Below, one piece after another: positions 19,528 through 28,805 of a DNA stretch of 64,000 nucleotides. The stretch comes from Pseudoalteromonas xiamenensis. Its GTDB lineage: Bacteria > Pseudomonadota > Gammaproteobacteria > Enterobacterales > Alteromonadaceae. Location: contig NZ_CP099917.1 of the NCBI RefSeq assembly GCF_030994125.1, forward strand, positions 2,456,001 through 2,520,000, written 5' to 3'. The position numbers were made by a program, and so were the translations under genes. A model generated the notes under the pieces. It saw only the letters and a program-made list of their open reading frames with translations, was not told where the DNA came from and ran no database searches. How positions within the stretch are numbered: the stretch's first letter is position 1; each line of letters opens with the position of its first letter.

Positions 19528-19755
19528 ATGGCACGTTATTTCAGACGTCGTAAATTCTGCCGTTTTAAAGCAGAAGGCGTACAACAAATCGATTACAAAG
19601 ATCTAGCTACTCTTAAAAACTATGTGACTGAAAGTGGCAAAATCGTACCAAGCCGTATTACTGGTACAAGCGCTAAATACCAGCGCCAACTAGCAGCAGC
19701 TATCAAGCGCGCTCGCTACCTAGCCCTTCTTCCATACACTGACTTACACAAGTAA
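19528..19755 (+). CDS. rpsR: 30S ribosomal protein S18
   Basis: 75 residues beginning [13 protein letters not shown]. The ATG at 19528 follows GAGGAAA; an upstream in-frame TTG (19513) would add five residues and overlap priB, so it is rejected. The C-terminal [15 protein letters not shown] is typical. Confidence 0.98.
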   Translation: MARYFRRRKFCRFKAEGVQQIDYKDLATLKNYVTESGKIVPSRITGTSAKYQRQLAAAIKRARYLALLPYTDLHK

Positions 19756-19790
19756 GCAGCGGTTTAACAGTTTTTAAAAGGTGTAGAGAC

Positions 19791-20243
19791 ATGCAAGTTA
19801 TTCTACTAGACAAGATCGCAAACCTAGGTAACTTGGGTGACCAGGTTGCTGTTAAATCTGGCTACGCTCGTAACTTCCTTTTCCCACGTGGTAAAGCAGT
19901 TCCAGCGACTCAAGCTAACGTTGAAACTTTTGAAGCACGTCGTGCAGAACTTGAAGCTAAAGTAGCTGAAGAGCTAACTGCAGCACAAGCGCGCGCAGAG
20001 AAACTAGCTGCTCTTGCAGAAGTTACTCTTGTTTCTAAAGCTGGTGACGAAGGTAAACTTTTCGGTTCAATCGGTACTCGCGACATTTCTGACGCGATCA
20101 CTGCTGTTGGCCTAGAAGTAGCTAAGTCAGAAGTTCGTCTTCCACTAGGTTCAATCCGTGAAACTGGTGAGTTTGACGTAGCGATTCAACTTCACTCTGA
20201 AGTTACTGCAACGATCAAAGTAATCGTTATCGCTGAAGCTTAA
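19791..20243 (+). CDS. rplI: 50S ribosomal protein L9
   Basis: 150 residues. The N-terminal domain [19 protein letters not shown] binds 23S rRNA; a long charged helix ([18 protein letters not shown]) links it to the C-terminal domain ([12 protein letters not shown]). Last gene of the operon. Confidence 0.98.
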   Translation: MQVILLDKIANLGNLGDQVAVKSGYARNFLFPRGKAVPATQANVETFEARRAELEAKVAEELTAAQARAEKLAALAEVTLVSKAGDEGKLFGSIGTRDISDAITAVGLEVAKSEVRLPLGSIRETGEFDVAIQLHSEVTATIKVIVIAEA

Positions 20244-20254
20244 TTTATTAAGCG

Positions 20255-20285
20255 TGCCGCGTGTTTAACACGCGGCAATTTCTCT
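20255..20285 (+). terminator. Terminator of the rpsF operon
   Basis: TGCCGCGTG (20255-20263) pairs with CACGCGGCA (20269-20277) around TTTAA. The tail is ATTTCTCT, pyrimidine-rich but without a long T-run. Confidence 0.75.
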
Positions 20286-20486
20286 CTCTCGCCTCAAAAA
20301 AATTCAAATAATAATTCATTATCGGATGATGAAACCTCACATGCGCAGACGGTGTAATTGCATGTAACGCAAGTACCTTTAATCGGTATAATTGTCATGT
20401 TATCCTGTTGAGAGTTTGTCCCTGTTTACAAATTCGCAATATCAATGTATTTATAAATGACAGCGATGTCATTTGTGGAGTTAGAA

Positions 20487-20879
20487 GTGAAAAGTCGTTT
20501 TGCTGGTTTTACGCTCGTAGAGCTTTTAATTGCAATAGCCATTCTTGGGATCTTATACAGTTTAGCGATGCCGAGTTACGCTCGTTATATTCAAGAAAGT
20601 CGCCGCAATGAAGCCCAGCAAACAATGTTTCAAACAGCGACTCACTTAGAACGTATTTATACTCGGCAGGGTGGCTATCCCAAAAATTATGACGTACCAG
20701 TCAGTGAGTACTACACCTTCACGTATGTGCCTTTGACAGCCATTGACGATGATTACTTCCGCGCTTACAAACTCAGTGCAGCACCGAAATCCGGTTCGGG
20801 CCAAACTGGTGATGTCTGTGGGACACTGAGCATTGATCATCAGTCTAAATTAGGAGCATCAAGCGATGGTTGCTGGTAA
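20487..20879 (+). CDS. Type IV pilin-like protein (PilE family)
   Basis: I place the start at GTG 20487, which has GGAG 6 nt upstream and gives the 7-residue leader MKSRFAG before the cleavage site G/FTLVELLIAIAILG; this is standard for class IVa pilins, whereas the ATG at 20457 would give an unusual 17-residue leader. The mature domain has the disulfide pair Cys in DVCGTL and the final DGCW. Total 130 residues. A TATAAT at 20387-20392 is a possible -10 box without a good -35. First of five overlapping or adjacent minor-pilin genes. Confidence 0.88.
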   Translation: MKSRFAGFTLVELLIAIAILGILYSLAMPSYARYIQESRRNEAQQTMFQTATHLERIYTRQGGYPKNYDVPVSEYYTFTYVPLTAIDDDYFRAYKLSAAPKSGSGQTGDVCGTLSIDHQSKLGASSDGCW

Positions 20880-21324
20880 ACAGAACCGCGGATTTACGCT
20901 CACAGAACTTGTCATCGGTGTCGCTATTGTGGCGATTTTAAGTGTGCTTGCGATGCCAAGCTTTGTCACACAAATCAAACGCGACAGATTAGTTACTCAG
21001 GCGAATCAGATTCAAGCTCTCTATCGCTTTGCGCGCAGCGAAGCGGTAAAGCGTGACGTTGTGCTTGAGTTACGTGCGAGTGACAAAGACTGGCGTGTTA
21101 TCGAGAAGAAAAATGGTGAAGAGATAGAGCTGCGCCGCGTATCAATAGCTCATTCTACTATTTCGATTGCGTTTCCTACGTTGCAGATCCGTAATTCCGG
21201 CGAAGTGAGTCAAGCGAGTAATGTGTTAATTACCGATAACGATGTGAGCACCACTGACATTCGCTTTTGCACGCTATTAAGTGGTCAAAGCTGGCTTGCA
21301 GAAGGACAAAACGCATGCGCTTAA
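20866..21324 (+). CDS. Minor pseudopilin, GspH/FimT (FimU) family
   Basis: 152 residues with leader MVAGKQNRG and N-terminal helix FTLTELVIGVAIVAILSVL, including the Glu at +5. The later ALYRFARSEAVKR segment is the GspH/FimT signature. It overlaps the pilE-like gene by 14 nt. Minor pilins of this type prime pilus assembly in the inner membrane. Confidence 0.9.
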   Translation: MVAGKQNRGFTLTELVIGVAIVAILSVLAMPSFVTQIKRDRLVTQANQIQALYRFARSEAVKRDVVLELRASDKDWRVIEKKNGEEIELRRVSIAHSTISIAFPTLQIRNSGEVSQASNVLITDNDVSTTDIRFCTLLSGQSWLAEGQNACA

Positions 21325-21722
21325 GCCAACCTTCACATGGATTTTCACTGTTGGAAGTGATGGTTTCTATTGTTGTCGCTGGCGTCGCGCTATTGGGGTT
21401 GGCTGCAACACAATTAAAAGCGCTGCAATTTGCGACGAACAGTTACCACTATTCGTTGGCGCTTGTACAAGGACAAAATGCGATTGAACGTATGTGGATA
21501 GAACAATGCCAATTACAACATGGTGCTGTTGACCGTTATAACGAAGCAAGTTTTAGACAAGCAATCCAACCACAGAGTCGCGTGTTTGAGCTAATCATGC
21601 CTAACGCTTTTGCGAAAAATATGGCCGTTTCTGTTCGTTGGTTTGATGAACGCATGGAAGACTCGCTCGACAATCAGATCCGTTTAAGTGTTGCGTATCC
21701 AACACTGCCCAATAACTGTTAG
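21315..21722 (+). CDS. pilV: Minor pilin PilV-like
   Basis: The start is ATG 21315 (MRLSQPSHG leader, then FSLLEVMVSIVVAGVALLG); an in-frame ATG at 21267 would place 24 residues before the cleavage site and is unlikely. 135 residues. LAATQLKALQFA after the helix is characteristic of PilV. It overlaps the FimT-like gene by 10 nt. Confidence 0.88.
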   Translation: MRLSQPSHGFSLLEVMVSIVVAGVALLGLAATQLKALQFATNSYHYSLALVQGQNAIERMWIEQCQLQHGAVDRYNEASFRQAIQPQSRVFELIMPNAFAKNMAVSVRWFDERMEDSLDNQIRLSVAYPTLPNNC

Positions 21723-21729
21723 TGGGTGA

Positions 21730-22239
21730 ATGATGAAAGGGTATACGTTAATCGAGTTGTTGGTTGCAATGGTCGCGGGACTCATTTTATTGTCTGGTGT
21801 AGCGATGTCGTACGGTGCAATCAAAAGCACATTGTCTACAGCCCGTGATTTAGAGATAGCGCAAGAGGTCGTACGTTACAGTAATCAGGTGCTTACGCGC
21901 AGTATTAAGCAAACAATTCGTGAACCCCAAGTGTTTGATGAAGGTGCGCGACTAGTCTTGTCTCAAAGCGGCAATACCATCAGCTGCAGTGGTCAGGTCA
22001 TTGAAAATGCATATGAGGAAACCTATACCCGCGAGGGTGACTTTTTGGTGTGTAATAATGGTGTTGGCAAAGTCAATTTGGTGAAGGGCCTCAACACAGC
22101 GAGATTTCAATATAACAATCTATTGGTCAGTATTTTCATTCGTTCCGTAAATATGCCAGCGCCTTTTGCAAATGGTGTACGTATTGACATAGCAGCAACA
22201 CAGCTGGTTCTGACAAATGCATATGGAAGTACGCCATGA
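21730..22239 (+). CDS. Minor pilin PilW-like
   Basis: 169 residues with a very short leader MMKG and helix YTLIELLVAMVAGLILLSG, then SYGAIKSTLSTARDLEIAQE, matching PilW. +1 is Tyr instead of Phe. It overlaps the following PilX-like gene by 4 nt (ATGA). Confidence 0.85.
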   Translation: MMKGYTLIELLVAMVAGLILLSGVAMSYGAIKSTLSTARDLEIAQEVVRYSNQVLTRSIKQTIREPQVFDEGARLVLSQSGNTISCSGQVIENAYEETYTREGDFLVCNNGVGKVNLVKGLNTARFQYNNLLVSIFIRSVNMPAPFANGVRIDIAATQLVLTNAYGSTP

Positions 22240-23960
22240 TGAAAAAAGCGTCAAAAGGTTTTACCCTAATCACAGTGATGTTGCTCACGACAATGGCGAG
22301 TATCGTGGTCTTTGCAGCATTGAAAGAATCGATTGTGCAAGAACGTATGAGCGGTAACTTCCAAAAAGACCTCAATGCTCGATTGCTTTCAGAGCAAGGT
22401 ATTTTCACGCATGCAGAATCTCTTCAAAATGAATTACCGAATGATGCAACGTTGACCGTGGATAAGTTACTAGAGCTTTACGGCAAGCAATCAGGAAAAG
22501 GGAGTATTAACGCTGATGCGCTGTTTGCGACGAATTTGGTCAAAGTCTCGGATTCTGAGTTTGAAATACATTCAACTGGTTCAAGATACAACAAAGATGC
22601 AAATGCAAGTCTAGTCGCTCGATTTGCGTTTCAAGGTGCTGTGTATGAATCTGTTTTTAGTCATGCCGTGACTGGGTGCAAAGGGGTAAATTTGTCGGGT
22701 AGCGGTTCGGTTGACAGCTATGATTCTTCTAAAGGTAGCTATGAAGAAACGAAAACCAATGATGGAGACGTGAATACGGTAATTGGTGATTCAGATGTTG
22801 TACTTGCAGGTCATTCACCGATTAAAGGTGATGTGAAAGCCTCAGGCGTTATTTATCTGCAAGGTTCTTCGCCCATTATTGGCGACATTCATTCAAATAC
22901 TGGCGTAGATATTTCCTACGGCGGGGGGACGCGAGTTGAAGGGAATATCTTATCAGGCGGCTTTTATTTACACCGCGGTGGTTTGGTCACTGGTACCGTT
23001 CGCGTCAATGGTGATGCAACCATGAAGTGGGGAAGTAAAATCGGTAACGTGAACAATGATGATTTTGCCATCCAGTATGGAGGACGAGGCAATTTCGATG
23101 ATAGCAGCAAACATTCACAGCAAGGACTTCCGTACAGTAACTCGCGTTTTAATGTGAACCCTAATGTTGAACCTGTCAGAGTGTATGACCCAACGTCACC
23201 GGACTATGATCCAAGTAAACCAGATAAAGAATGTGATCCGTTAGCGCTGCCGCTAAATATGCCCGATGTTATGGAGCAATCTTCTTTATTTCGACCTTTC
23301 AAAACGGGACCAACTCAAAAGTTTGATTTTACACCAAGTATTGGTTACTTCACGAAAAATGGCTCAGGTACGCGTACCCCGTTTTCACAGTCAATCTATA
23401 TTCTAGACAGCATGACTGCGAATCAAGGCAGTATGGGATCGGATGATCCACTTGTCTTTGGTATGAAAGGGGCATCGTTGACGAGTGATAGTCAAGTCAC
23501 TATCCTCGGTGGCGATGTAATCTGGCTTATTGATGGTGATTTCGTGATGTCAGGTGATACCCGTATTAACATTACCAAAGAAAGTAGTTTAACTATTTTC
23601 GTTACTGGGAAAGTCGATATTGGCGCGAGCGCAAAAATTATCACTGCACAAGAAGGATTAACGAAAAGTGGCTTTGCCTCTTTGAGCTTCTTTTCATCGA
23701 ATTCAGATCCTGAAGGGTTCATTTTTAGTGGTGCGACTGATCTGTATGCCGCAATTTATGCACCGCGTACTACAATTATTATGAAAGGCAGTGGGCAGCT
23801 TTATGGCACAGTGAGAGGTGCTTCCATTAATGCATCAGGCGGAAGCGGTGTACACTTTGATGCAGCCCTGAAAAACATTCAGTTAGGTGGCAGTACATCA
23901 CTGAAGCAAGCCGCGAAAATTACCTTCTTGGGCTGGCGATACAAACTACCAACGGAATAA
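22236..23960 (+). CDS. PilX-like minor pilin with a large extracellular beta-rich domain
   Basis: 574 residues, far longer than ordinary PilX (about 170-200). Leader MMKKASKG and helix FTLITVMLLTTMASIVVFA are those of a PilX/GspK-type pilin with Thr in place of Glu at +5. ALKESIVQERMSGNFQKDLNA is typical of PilX. From about residue 145 the protein has glycine-rich short strands (VVLAGHSPIKGD, YLQGSSPIIGD, TRVEGNILSGG), suggesting a beta-helix-like domain of the kind annotated as DUF7305 in other long pilins. I infer a tip adhesin or structural role. No pilY1 follows. Confidence 0.82.
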   Translation: MMKKASKGFTLITVMLLTTMASIVVFAALKESIVQERMSGNFQKDLNARLLSEQGIFTHAESLQNELPNDATLTVDKLLELYGKQSGKGSINADALFATNLVKVSDSEFEIHSTGSRYNKDANASLVARFAFQGAVYESVFSHAVTGCKGVNLSGSGSVDSYDSSKGSYEETKTNDGDVNTVIGDSDVVLAGHSPIKGDVKASGVIYLQGSSPIIGDIHSNTGVDISYGGGTRVEGNILSGGFYLHRGGLVTGTVRVNGDATMKWGSKIGNVNNDDFAIQYGGRGNFDDSSKHSQQGLPYSNSRFNVNPNVEPVRVYDPTSPDYDPSKPDKECDPLALPLNMPDVMEQSSLFRPFKTGPTQKFDFTPSIGYFTKNGSGTRTPFSQSIYILDSMTANQGSMGSDDPLVFGMKGASLTSDSQVTILGGDVIWLIDGDFVMSGDTRINITKESSLTIFVTGKVDIGASAKIITAQEGLTKSGFASLSFFSSNSDPEGFIFSGATDLYAAIYAPRTTIIMKGSGQLYGTVRGASINASGGSGVHFDAALKNIQLGGSTSLKQAAKITFLGWRYKLPTE

Positions 23961-24091
23961 TCTATCAAAAGGGCACCGATGTTATTTCAAAAGGGCGCCC
24001 TTCAACCTCTTCTTACTTCAATCAATTCAATTTATACGTTGAAATTCGCGCATATTTTCAAAGATTAACGAGTTTTTTTGCAATTCATTTA

Positions 24092-24117
24092 AACCTTTCG
24101 TTAGGCTGTTTCGTCTT
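24092..24117 (+). promoter_or_regulatory. Candidate ECF-type promoter before the sigma gene
   Basis: AACCTTT (from 24092) and CGTCTT (24112-24117) are 16 nt apart measured from AACC to CGTC, resembling the AAC -35 and CGTC -10 of ECF-sigma autoregulated promoters. Inference from motif shape only; no second copy was found elsewhere in the window to compare. Confidence 0.4.
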
Positions 24118-24177
24118 AGATAACAAAGCATGTTTAAATAACATGTACTCAAAATAGAATAAAAATGGGAAAGACTC

Positions 24178-24729
24178 ATGTTGATAGACGCTAAACAGGC
24201 GTTCTTACAGGAAGACGAGCAAGCGTTGATCACTCGATGCGTCTCTGGTTGTCAACACGCGTTTCGAGATTTGTTTTCTCGTCATGAAAAACGTGTTTAT
24301 GCCCTGAGTCTGCGTTTGACTGCAGATCCTCATAGTGCAGAGGATGTTTGTCAGGAAGTGTTCGTCCAAGTGTGGAATAAATTGGATCAGTTTAATGGGC
24401 AATCCCAATTTAGTACTTGGCTGCATAGTGTTACGAGCAACATTGCTATCAGTTATTTACGTAAGCAAAAAAATTGGCTGCAACGAGTGGTGAGTTTTGA
24501 AGAAGAAGGTATGGAACAAGCTGACGTTGAAAGTTGCCCAATGCTGGGTGGGTTAGACAAGTTGATTGTACGATTGCCGGAAAGAGCGAGATTGGTGTTT
24601 GTTCTTCATGCTGTTGAAGGGTATCGACATGAAGAAATTGCTGACCTGATGGGCATGGCGGTAGGTTCAAGCAAGGCTCAATATCATCGCGCAAGACAAC
24701 TGATGCAGGAGTGGTATGAAAATGAATAA
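24178..24729 (+). CDS. ECF-family RNA polymerase sigma factor
   Basis: 183 residues. Region 2 is FRDLFSRHEKRVYALSLRLT...AEDVCQEVFVQVWN with FSTWLHSVTSNIAISYLRKQK; region 4 is ERARLVFVLHAVEGYRHEEIADLMG and KAQYHRARQLM. Regions 1 and 3 are absent, as in ECF sigmas. It overlaps the next gene, a probable anti-sigma factor, by 14 nt. The inducing signal is unknown. Confidence 0.93.
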   Translation: MLIDAKQAFLQEDEQALITRCVSGCQHAFRDLFSRHEKRVYALSLRLTADPHSAEDVCQEVFVQVWNKLDQFNGQSQFSTWLHSVTSNIAISYLRKQKNWLQRVVSFEEEGMEQADVESCPMLGGLDKLIVRLPERARLVFVLHAVEGYRHEEIADLMGMAVGSSKAQYHRARQLMQEWYENE

Positions 24730-25195
24730 AAAGTCGTTCAATGACATGCTTAATGAAGAGTTGAATTCCCTACCAAGAGAGATTGCGCCTGAGCGTGACC
24801 TTTGGACTGGAATAGAGCGTGCAATCGTCAGTGAAGCGCCACAGCAAATGAACAGAACACGCGTTAAACCTTGGATGGGGGTTGCGGCATGCACCGTGGC
24901 TGCCGTTTTAAGCATCGCTGTAACGATGCAACGTGAGCCTAATAACGCCGTGGTGATTGCGGATTTCTTTGAAACACAAAAACAAAGCTTATTAGTGAAA
25001 TACAAAGAGCAACCGGCATTAACTGATAACTGGCAAACACAGCTTGTTGAGCTGGAATCAGCTGAGGCGGCTATTCGTAAAGCACTCGAAGCCGATCCAC
25101 AAAATGCAGCGCTGCTTCGTATGTTATCGCAAGTTTACCAACAGCAACTGGATCTGATTAACAAAGTCCATCAGCCCACATGGCAACAAATTTAG
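24716..25195 (+). CDS. Probable membrane anti-sigma factor
   Basis: 159 residues: a short acidic cytoplasmic N-terminus, one transmembrane segment at about residues 50-67 (PWMGVAACTVAAVLSIAV), and a periplasmic helical C-terminus. No zinc HxxxCxxC motif is visible. Overlap with the sigma gene and topology indicate a regulator that holds the ECF sigma at the inner membrane. ATG 24716 has AGGAG 4 nt upstream; ATG 24722 is an alternative. Confidence 0.75.
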   Translation: MKMNKKSFNDMLNEELNSLPREIAPERDLWTGIERAIVSEAPQQMNRTRVKPWMGVAACTVAAVLSIAVTMQREPNNAVVIADFFETQKQSLLVKYKEQPALTDNWQTQLVELESAEAAIRKALEADPQNAALLRMLSQVYQQQLDLINKVHQPTWQQI

Positions 25196-25209
25196 GATAG
25201 GAAAAGATT

Positions 25210-26163
25210 ATGAAATTATCAGCTATGACACTCGCGCTAATCCCTGGGCTATTACTTTCGGCAAGTAGCTTTGCCGCGGAACGCATTGATAGACAAATCG
25301 ATGTGCCTGTGGATGGTAAAATTATCATCGAAAATGATCGTGGTGATGTGGTCATTAAGGCATGGGACAAAGCGTCTTTTAAAGTAACGGGTGAACTGGA
25401 TGAGCTCGCCAAAGGATATCGTTTGGAAACCAATGGCAACGTGACAGAGTTTATTGTCAACACACCACGAAGTAAGAAGTGGCGTGACAACAGTGATGGT
25501 TCCGATTTGGTTATTTATGTTCCAAAGCAGAGTGCGTTGAATTACGAAGGAGTCAATGTGGATGTTTCGGTGAGCGACTTGTTGAACCATACTCGAGTTA
25601 AGACGGTAAATGGTGATATTAAAGCGACTAAACTTACAGGAACGACACACCTATCAACGGTAAATGGTGGTGTTACGGCGACTGATTTAGAAGGAGACAT
25701 CCATCTAGAAACGGTTAACGGTGACATTAAAGACCGTCACTCGAAAGGCTCGCTACGTATTAACGCCGTGAATGGGGAAGTGAACAGTGATACCGAAGCC
25801 CAAGACGTGAAATTTGAGAATGTGAACGGTGAAGTGGAGTTCCGATTTAAACAACTTAAAAACCTTGATTACAATACGGTTAATGGTGAGGCGGAGATTT
25901 ACGTTGAAGAATTATTGTCCGGTGCACGTATTGATATTAACAGCGTGAGTGGTGACACTGAACTGTATTTCCCAACCAATGTGTCGGCAAATTTTGATAT
26001 CCAAACGCACTCGGGTGGTAGTATCCACAACAAATTGAGCGACGAACAGGCTACAAAGGCAAAATATTCAGGCTCTCGCCGCTTAAACTTTTCAACGAAT
26101 GGCGGTAAAGCTAACATTGAAATTGACACAGTCAGTGGCAACATCACGCTCAAGAATCGTTAA
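25210..26163 (+). CDS. Secreted DUF4097 beta-repeat protein
   Basis: 317 residues with a signal peptide (cleaved near ASSFA-AERID). The mature protein is built of repeated short strands with a recurring VNG motif (KTVNGDI, STVNGGV, ETVNGDI, NAVNGEV, ENVNGEV, NTVNGEA), the pattern of DUF4097, often called putative adhesin, predicted to form a beta-solenoid. It is the third gene of the sigma/anti-sigma operon, and such proteins are common targets or sensors in these loci. It ends before a terminator. Confidence 0.88.
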   Translation: MKLSAMTLALIPGLLLSASSFAAERIDRQIDVPVDGKIIIENDRGDVVIKAWDKASFKVTGELDELAKGYRLETNGNVTEFIVNTPRSKKWRDNSDGSDLVIYVPKQSALNYEGVNVDVSVSDLLNHTRVKTVNGDIKATKLTGTTHLSTVNGGVTATDLEGDIHLETVNGDIKDRHSKGSLRINAVNGEVNSDTEAQDVKFENVNGEVEFRFKQLKNLDYNTVNGEAEIYVEELLSGARIDINSVSGDTELYFPTNVSANFDIQTHSGGSIHNKLSDEQATKAKYSGSRRLNFSTNGGKANIEIDTVSGNITLKNR

Positions 26164-26179
26164 TTTTTTGCATTAATTG

Positions 26180-26222
26180 TCACCAGAAGCATCGTTTTTT
26201 TGGTTCTTCTGGTGATTTCCTT
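26180..26222 (+). terminator. Terminator of the ECF sigma operon
   Basis: TCACCAGAAG (26180-26189) pairs with CTTCTGGTGA (26206-26215) around a 16-nt, T-rich loop; the tail is TTTCCTTCC. Confidence 0.75.
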
Positions 26223-26288
26223 CCTGACGGTTTGCACATTCCTTCGAAGCCGATAGAATAGAGCTTCACTTCCAAGGTAATAAGCAAG

Positions 26289-27668
26289 ATGGCAAGACCG
26301 GATAAACAAGTCGAATCACTAAAAGTCCCACCGCATTCCATTGAAGCCGAGCAATCGGTATTGGGTGGATTGATGCTGGATAACGAAGCATTTGACCGCG
26401 TGGCGGAGCTCGTTGTCTCTCACGATTTTTACACGCGAACGCACAAGCTGATTTTCGAAGCGATGGAAAAGTTGGTTGAACTTGGCCAACCTATCGATTT
26501 GATCACGATTTCCGAAACGTTGGAGAAGAACAATCAATTGGCGAGTGTGGGCGGATTTGCTTATTTGGCTGAAATCGCCAAAAACACGCCAAGTGCTGCG
26601 AACATAGATGCCTATGCGCACATCGTACGTGAACGAGCCGTTGTACGTGAAATGATTGGCGTGGCCAATGAGATTGCCGAAGCCGGTTTTAATCCTGAAG
26701 GTCGCGATAGCCATGAGTTATTGGATCTGGCTGAAAGTAAAGTGTTTAAAATTGCGGAAAAGCGAACAAAAAGTACGGAAGGCCCGCAAAGTATTCACGC
26801 CATTTTGGAAAAAACGGTAGATAAAATTGAAGAGCTCTATCAGTCACCACAAGATGGTGTTACTGGGGTTAGTACAGGGTACAACGACTTAGACAAAATG
26901 ACGGCGGGTATGCAACCTTCCGATTTGATTATCGTAGCGGCGCGTCCATCTATGGGTAAAACTACGTTCGCCATGAACTTGTGTGAACATGCGGCAATGA
27001 CGCAAGACAAGCCTGTGCTTATCTTCTCACTCGAGATGCCATCAGAACAGATCATGATGAGGATGCTCGCTTCGCTTGGTCGTATTAACCAAACTAAAGT
27101 CCGTACAGGCCAGTTAGATGACGATGATTGGGCGCGTTTGTCTTCGACGATGGGTCTTCTCATGGACAAAGGTAAGATGTATGTAGATGACGCGTCAGGT
27201 CTTACACCAACCGATGTGCGTTCACGTGCGCGGCGTATTGCGCGTGATCATGGCGGTATTTCTATGATCATGGTGGACTACTTACAGCTTATGCGTGTTC
27301 CAAGTTTATCGGATAACCGTACCTTAGAAATTGCCGAAATCTCACGTTCATTAAAAGCCTTAGCAAAAGAATTGCAGTGTCCAGTTGTGGCGCTGTCGCA
27401 GCTAAACCGTACATTGGAACAACGTGCCGATAAACGTCCTGTAAACTCGGATCTTCGTGAATCTGGGTCCATCGAGCAGGATGCCGACTTAATCATGTTC
27501 ATTTACCGTGATGAGGTATATCACGAAGACAGTCCAGATAAAGGTATTGCCGAAATTATTATCGGTAAGCAGCGTAATGGTCCGATTGGTAAGGTTAGGT
27601 TAACGTTCCAAGGCCAATACTCTCGTTTTGATAATTACGCCGGTCCGGCATTTGAAGATGAGTATTAA
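26289..27668 (+). CDS. dnaB: Replicative DNA helicase DnaB
   Basis: 459 residues. The N-terminal domain begins near PPHSIEAEQSVLGGLMLD; the C-terminal RecA-like motor has Walker A ARPSMGKTT at about 219-226, Walker B MIMVDYLQLM and the DnaB motif RESGSIEQDADLI. No intein is present. Its stop codon shares one base with the alr start (TAATG). Confidence 0.98.
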   Translation: MARPDKQVESLKVPPHSIEAEQSVLGGLMLDNEAFDRVAELVVSHDFYTRTHKLIFEAMEKLVELGQPIDLITISETLEKNNQLASVGGFAYLAEIAKNTPSAANIDAYAHIVRERAVVREMIGVANEIAEAGFNPEGRDSHELLDLAESKVFKIAEKRTKSTEGPQSIHAILEKTVDKIEELYQSPQDGVTGVSTGYNDLDKMTAGMQPSDLIIVAARPSMGKTTFAMNLCEHAAMTQDKPVLIFSLEMPSEQIMMRMLASLGRINQTKVRTGQLDDDDWARLSSTMGLLMDKGKMYVDDASGLTPTDVRSRARRIARDHGGISMIMVDYLQLMRVPSLSDNRTLEIAEISRSLKALAKELQCPVVALSQLNRTLEQRADKRPVNSDLRESGSIEQDADLIMFIYRDEVYHEDSPDKGIAEIIIGKQRNGPIGKVRLTFQGQYSRFDNYAGPAFEDEY

Positions 27669-28747
27669 TGCGTTTAGTTGCTGCAGAAATTGATTTAGAA
27701 GCACTGTCTTTTAACCTTTCAAGAACCAAAGCATTTGCACCACAAAGCAAAATTATGGCGGTATTGAAGGCGAATGCGTATGGGCATGGATTGGTAAAGA
27801 TTGCACAACATTTGGCGGAAGCGGATGCATTTGCGGTCGCCCGTATTGATGAGGCGTTAGCGCTTCGCGCAGGCGGGCTAACCAAGCCAATCGTGTTGTT
27901 GGAAGGGTTTTTCCATGAAGCGGATTTGCCAATTCTATTGGCCAACAATTTCCAGACGATTATCCACGATGAAACCCAATTGACTGCTTTGGAAACCGCT
28001 AATTTGGATGCACCCATTGCGACGTGGTTGAAAGTGGATACCGGCATGCATCGCCTCGGTATAGAACCCTCTCAGTTCGAATCGTTCTATCGTCGTTTAA
28101 AGGCCTGTGCAAATGCCAAACCGAACGTTAATTTGATGACCCATTTTGCGTGTGCAGATGATCTTGCCAATGACAAAACAACAAAACAAATTGATGCATT
28201 TCTGCATACTATAAACTCTCAACACGAAGCGCTTTGTCTAGCAAACTCTGCGGGGATCATCGGCTGGCCAAGCAGTCACGGCGATTGGGTGCGACCTGGT
28301 TTGATGCTGTATGGTGTGTCACCGATGGTTGGCCAAATTGGTTCAGATCACGGTCTTAAAGCCGTCATGCGACTTACGACGAAGGTCATCGCAATTCGCA
28401 AAGTTGCAAAAGGCGAAGGGGTGGGTTACGGTTCACGTTGGCAAGCGAAAGAAACTACCTATTTAGCCGTTATTGCTGTTGGTTATGGCGATGGATACCC
28501 AAGACATGCCAAAGAAGGCACTCCAGTCATGATTGCTGGCAAACGTTTTGGGATAGTCGGTAGTGTTTCCATGGATATGATCACCGTCGACATTGGTGAC
28601 AATACCAATAACGTTAAAATTGGTGATGCCGTCGAAATGTGGGGCCCAAATCTGCCAGTTGAGGAAATTGCCGAGAGTGCGGGAACGATTCCGTATGAAT
28701 TACTGTGTAACGTTACACCGCGAGTGAGCTACGAGTATTTAGGTTAA
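27668..28747 (+). CDS. alr: Alanine racemase (PLP-dependent)
   Basis: 359 residues; makes D-alanine for peptidoglycan. PLP Lys34 lies in VLKANAYGHG, and GVGYGSRW and VGYGDGYPR carry the second-base Tyr region. The dnaB-alr order with one-base overlap is common in gammaproteobacteria, so the two are cotranscribed. Confidence 0.97.
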   Translation: MRLVAAEIDLEALSFNLSRTKAFAPQSKIMAVLKANAYGHGLVKIAQHLAEADAFAVARIDEALALRAGGLTKPIVLLEGFFHEADLPILLANNFQTIIHDETQLTALETANLDAPIATWLKVDTGMHRLGIEPSQFESFYRRLKACANAKPNVNLMTHFACADDLANDKTTKQIDAFLHTINSQHEALCLANSAGIIGWPSSHGDWVRPGLMLYGVSPMVGQIGSDHGLKAVMRLTTKVIAIRKVAKGEGVGYGSRWQAKETTYLAVIAVGYGDGYPRHAKEGTPVMIAGKRFGIVGSVSMDMITVDIGDNTNNVKIGDAVEMWGPNLPVEEIAESAGTIPYELLCNVTPRVSYEYLG

Positions 28748-28770
28748 GTACGCGCATAATCCCCCCGTTG

Positions 28771-28805
28771 AAAGCCCATTTTACCCTATGTCGAATGGGT
28801 TTATT
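28771..28805. terminator. Convergent terminator between alr and yjbQ
   Basis: CCCATT (28775-28780) pairs with AATGGG (28794-28799), extended by A-T and G-T pairs. It is followed by TTTATT; the 3' arm abuts the yjbQ stop codon. Confidence 0.55.

Noticed and set aside
20351..20363. Sigma-54 promoter before the pilin cluster
   Set aside because: GG and GC elements are 7 nt apart instead of the required 10.
20457..20486. Upstream ATG 20457 as start of the PilE-like gene
   Set aside because: It would make an overlong prepilin leader; GTG 20487 has a better-spaced GGAG and the usual leader length.
23976..24010. Terminator after the PilX-like gene (AAGGGC/GCCCTT)
   Set aside because: The pairing overlaps a self-palindrome, the loop is ambiguous and no T-run follows; not listed as a feature.
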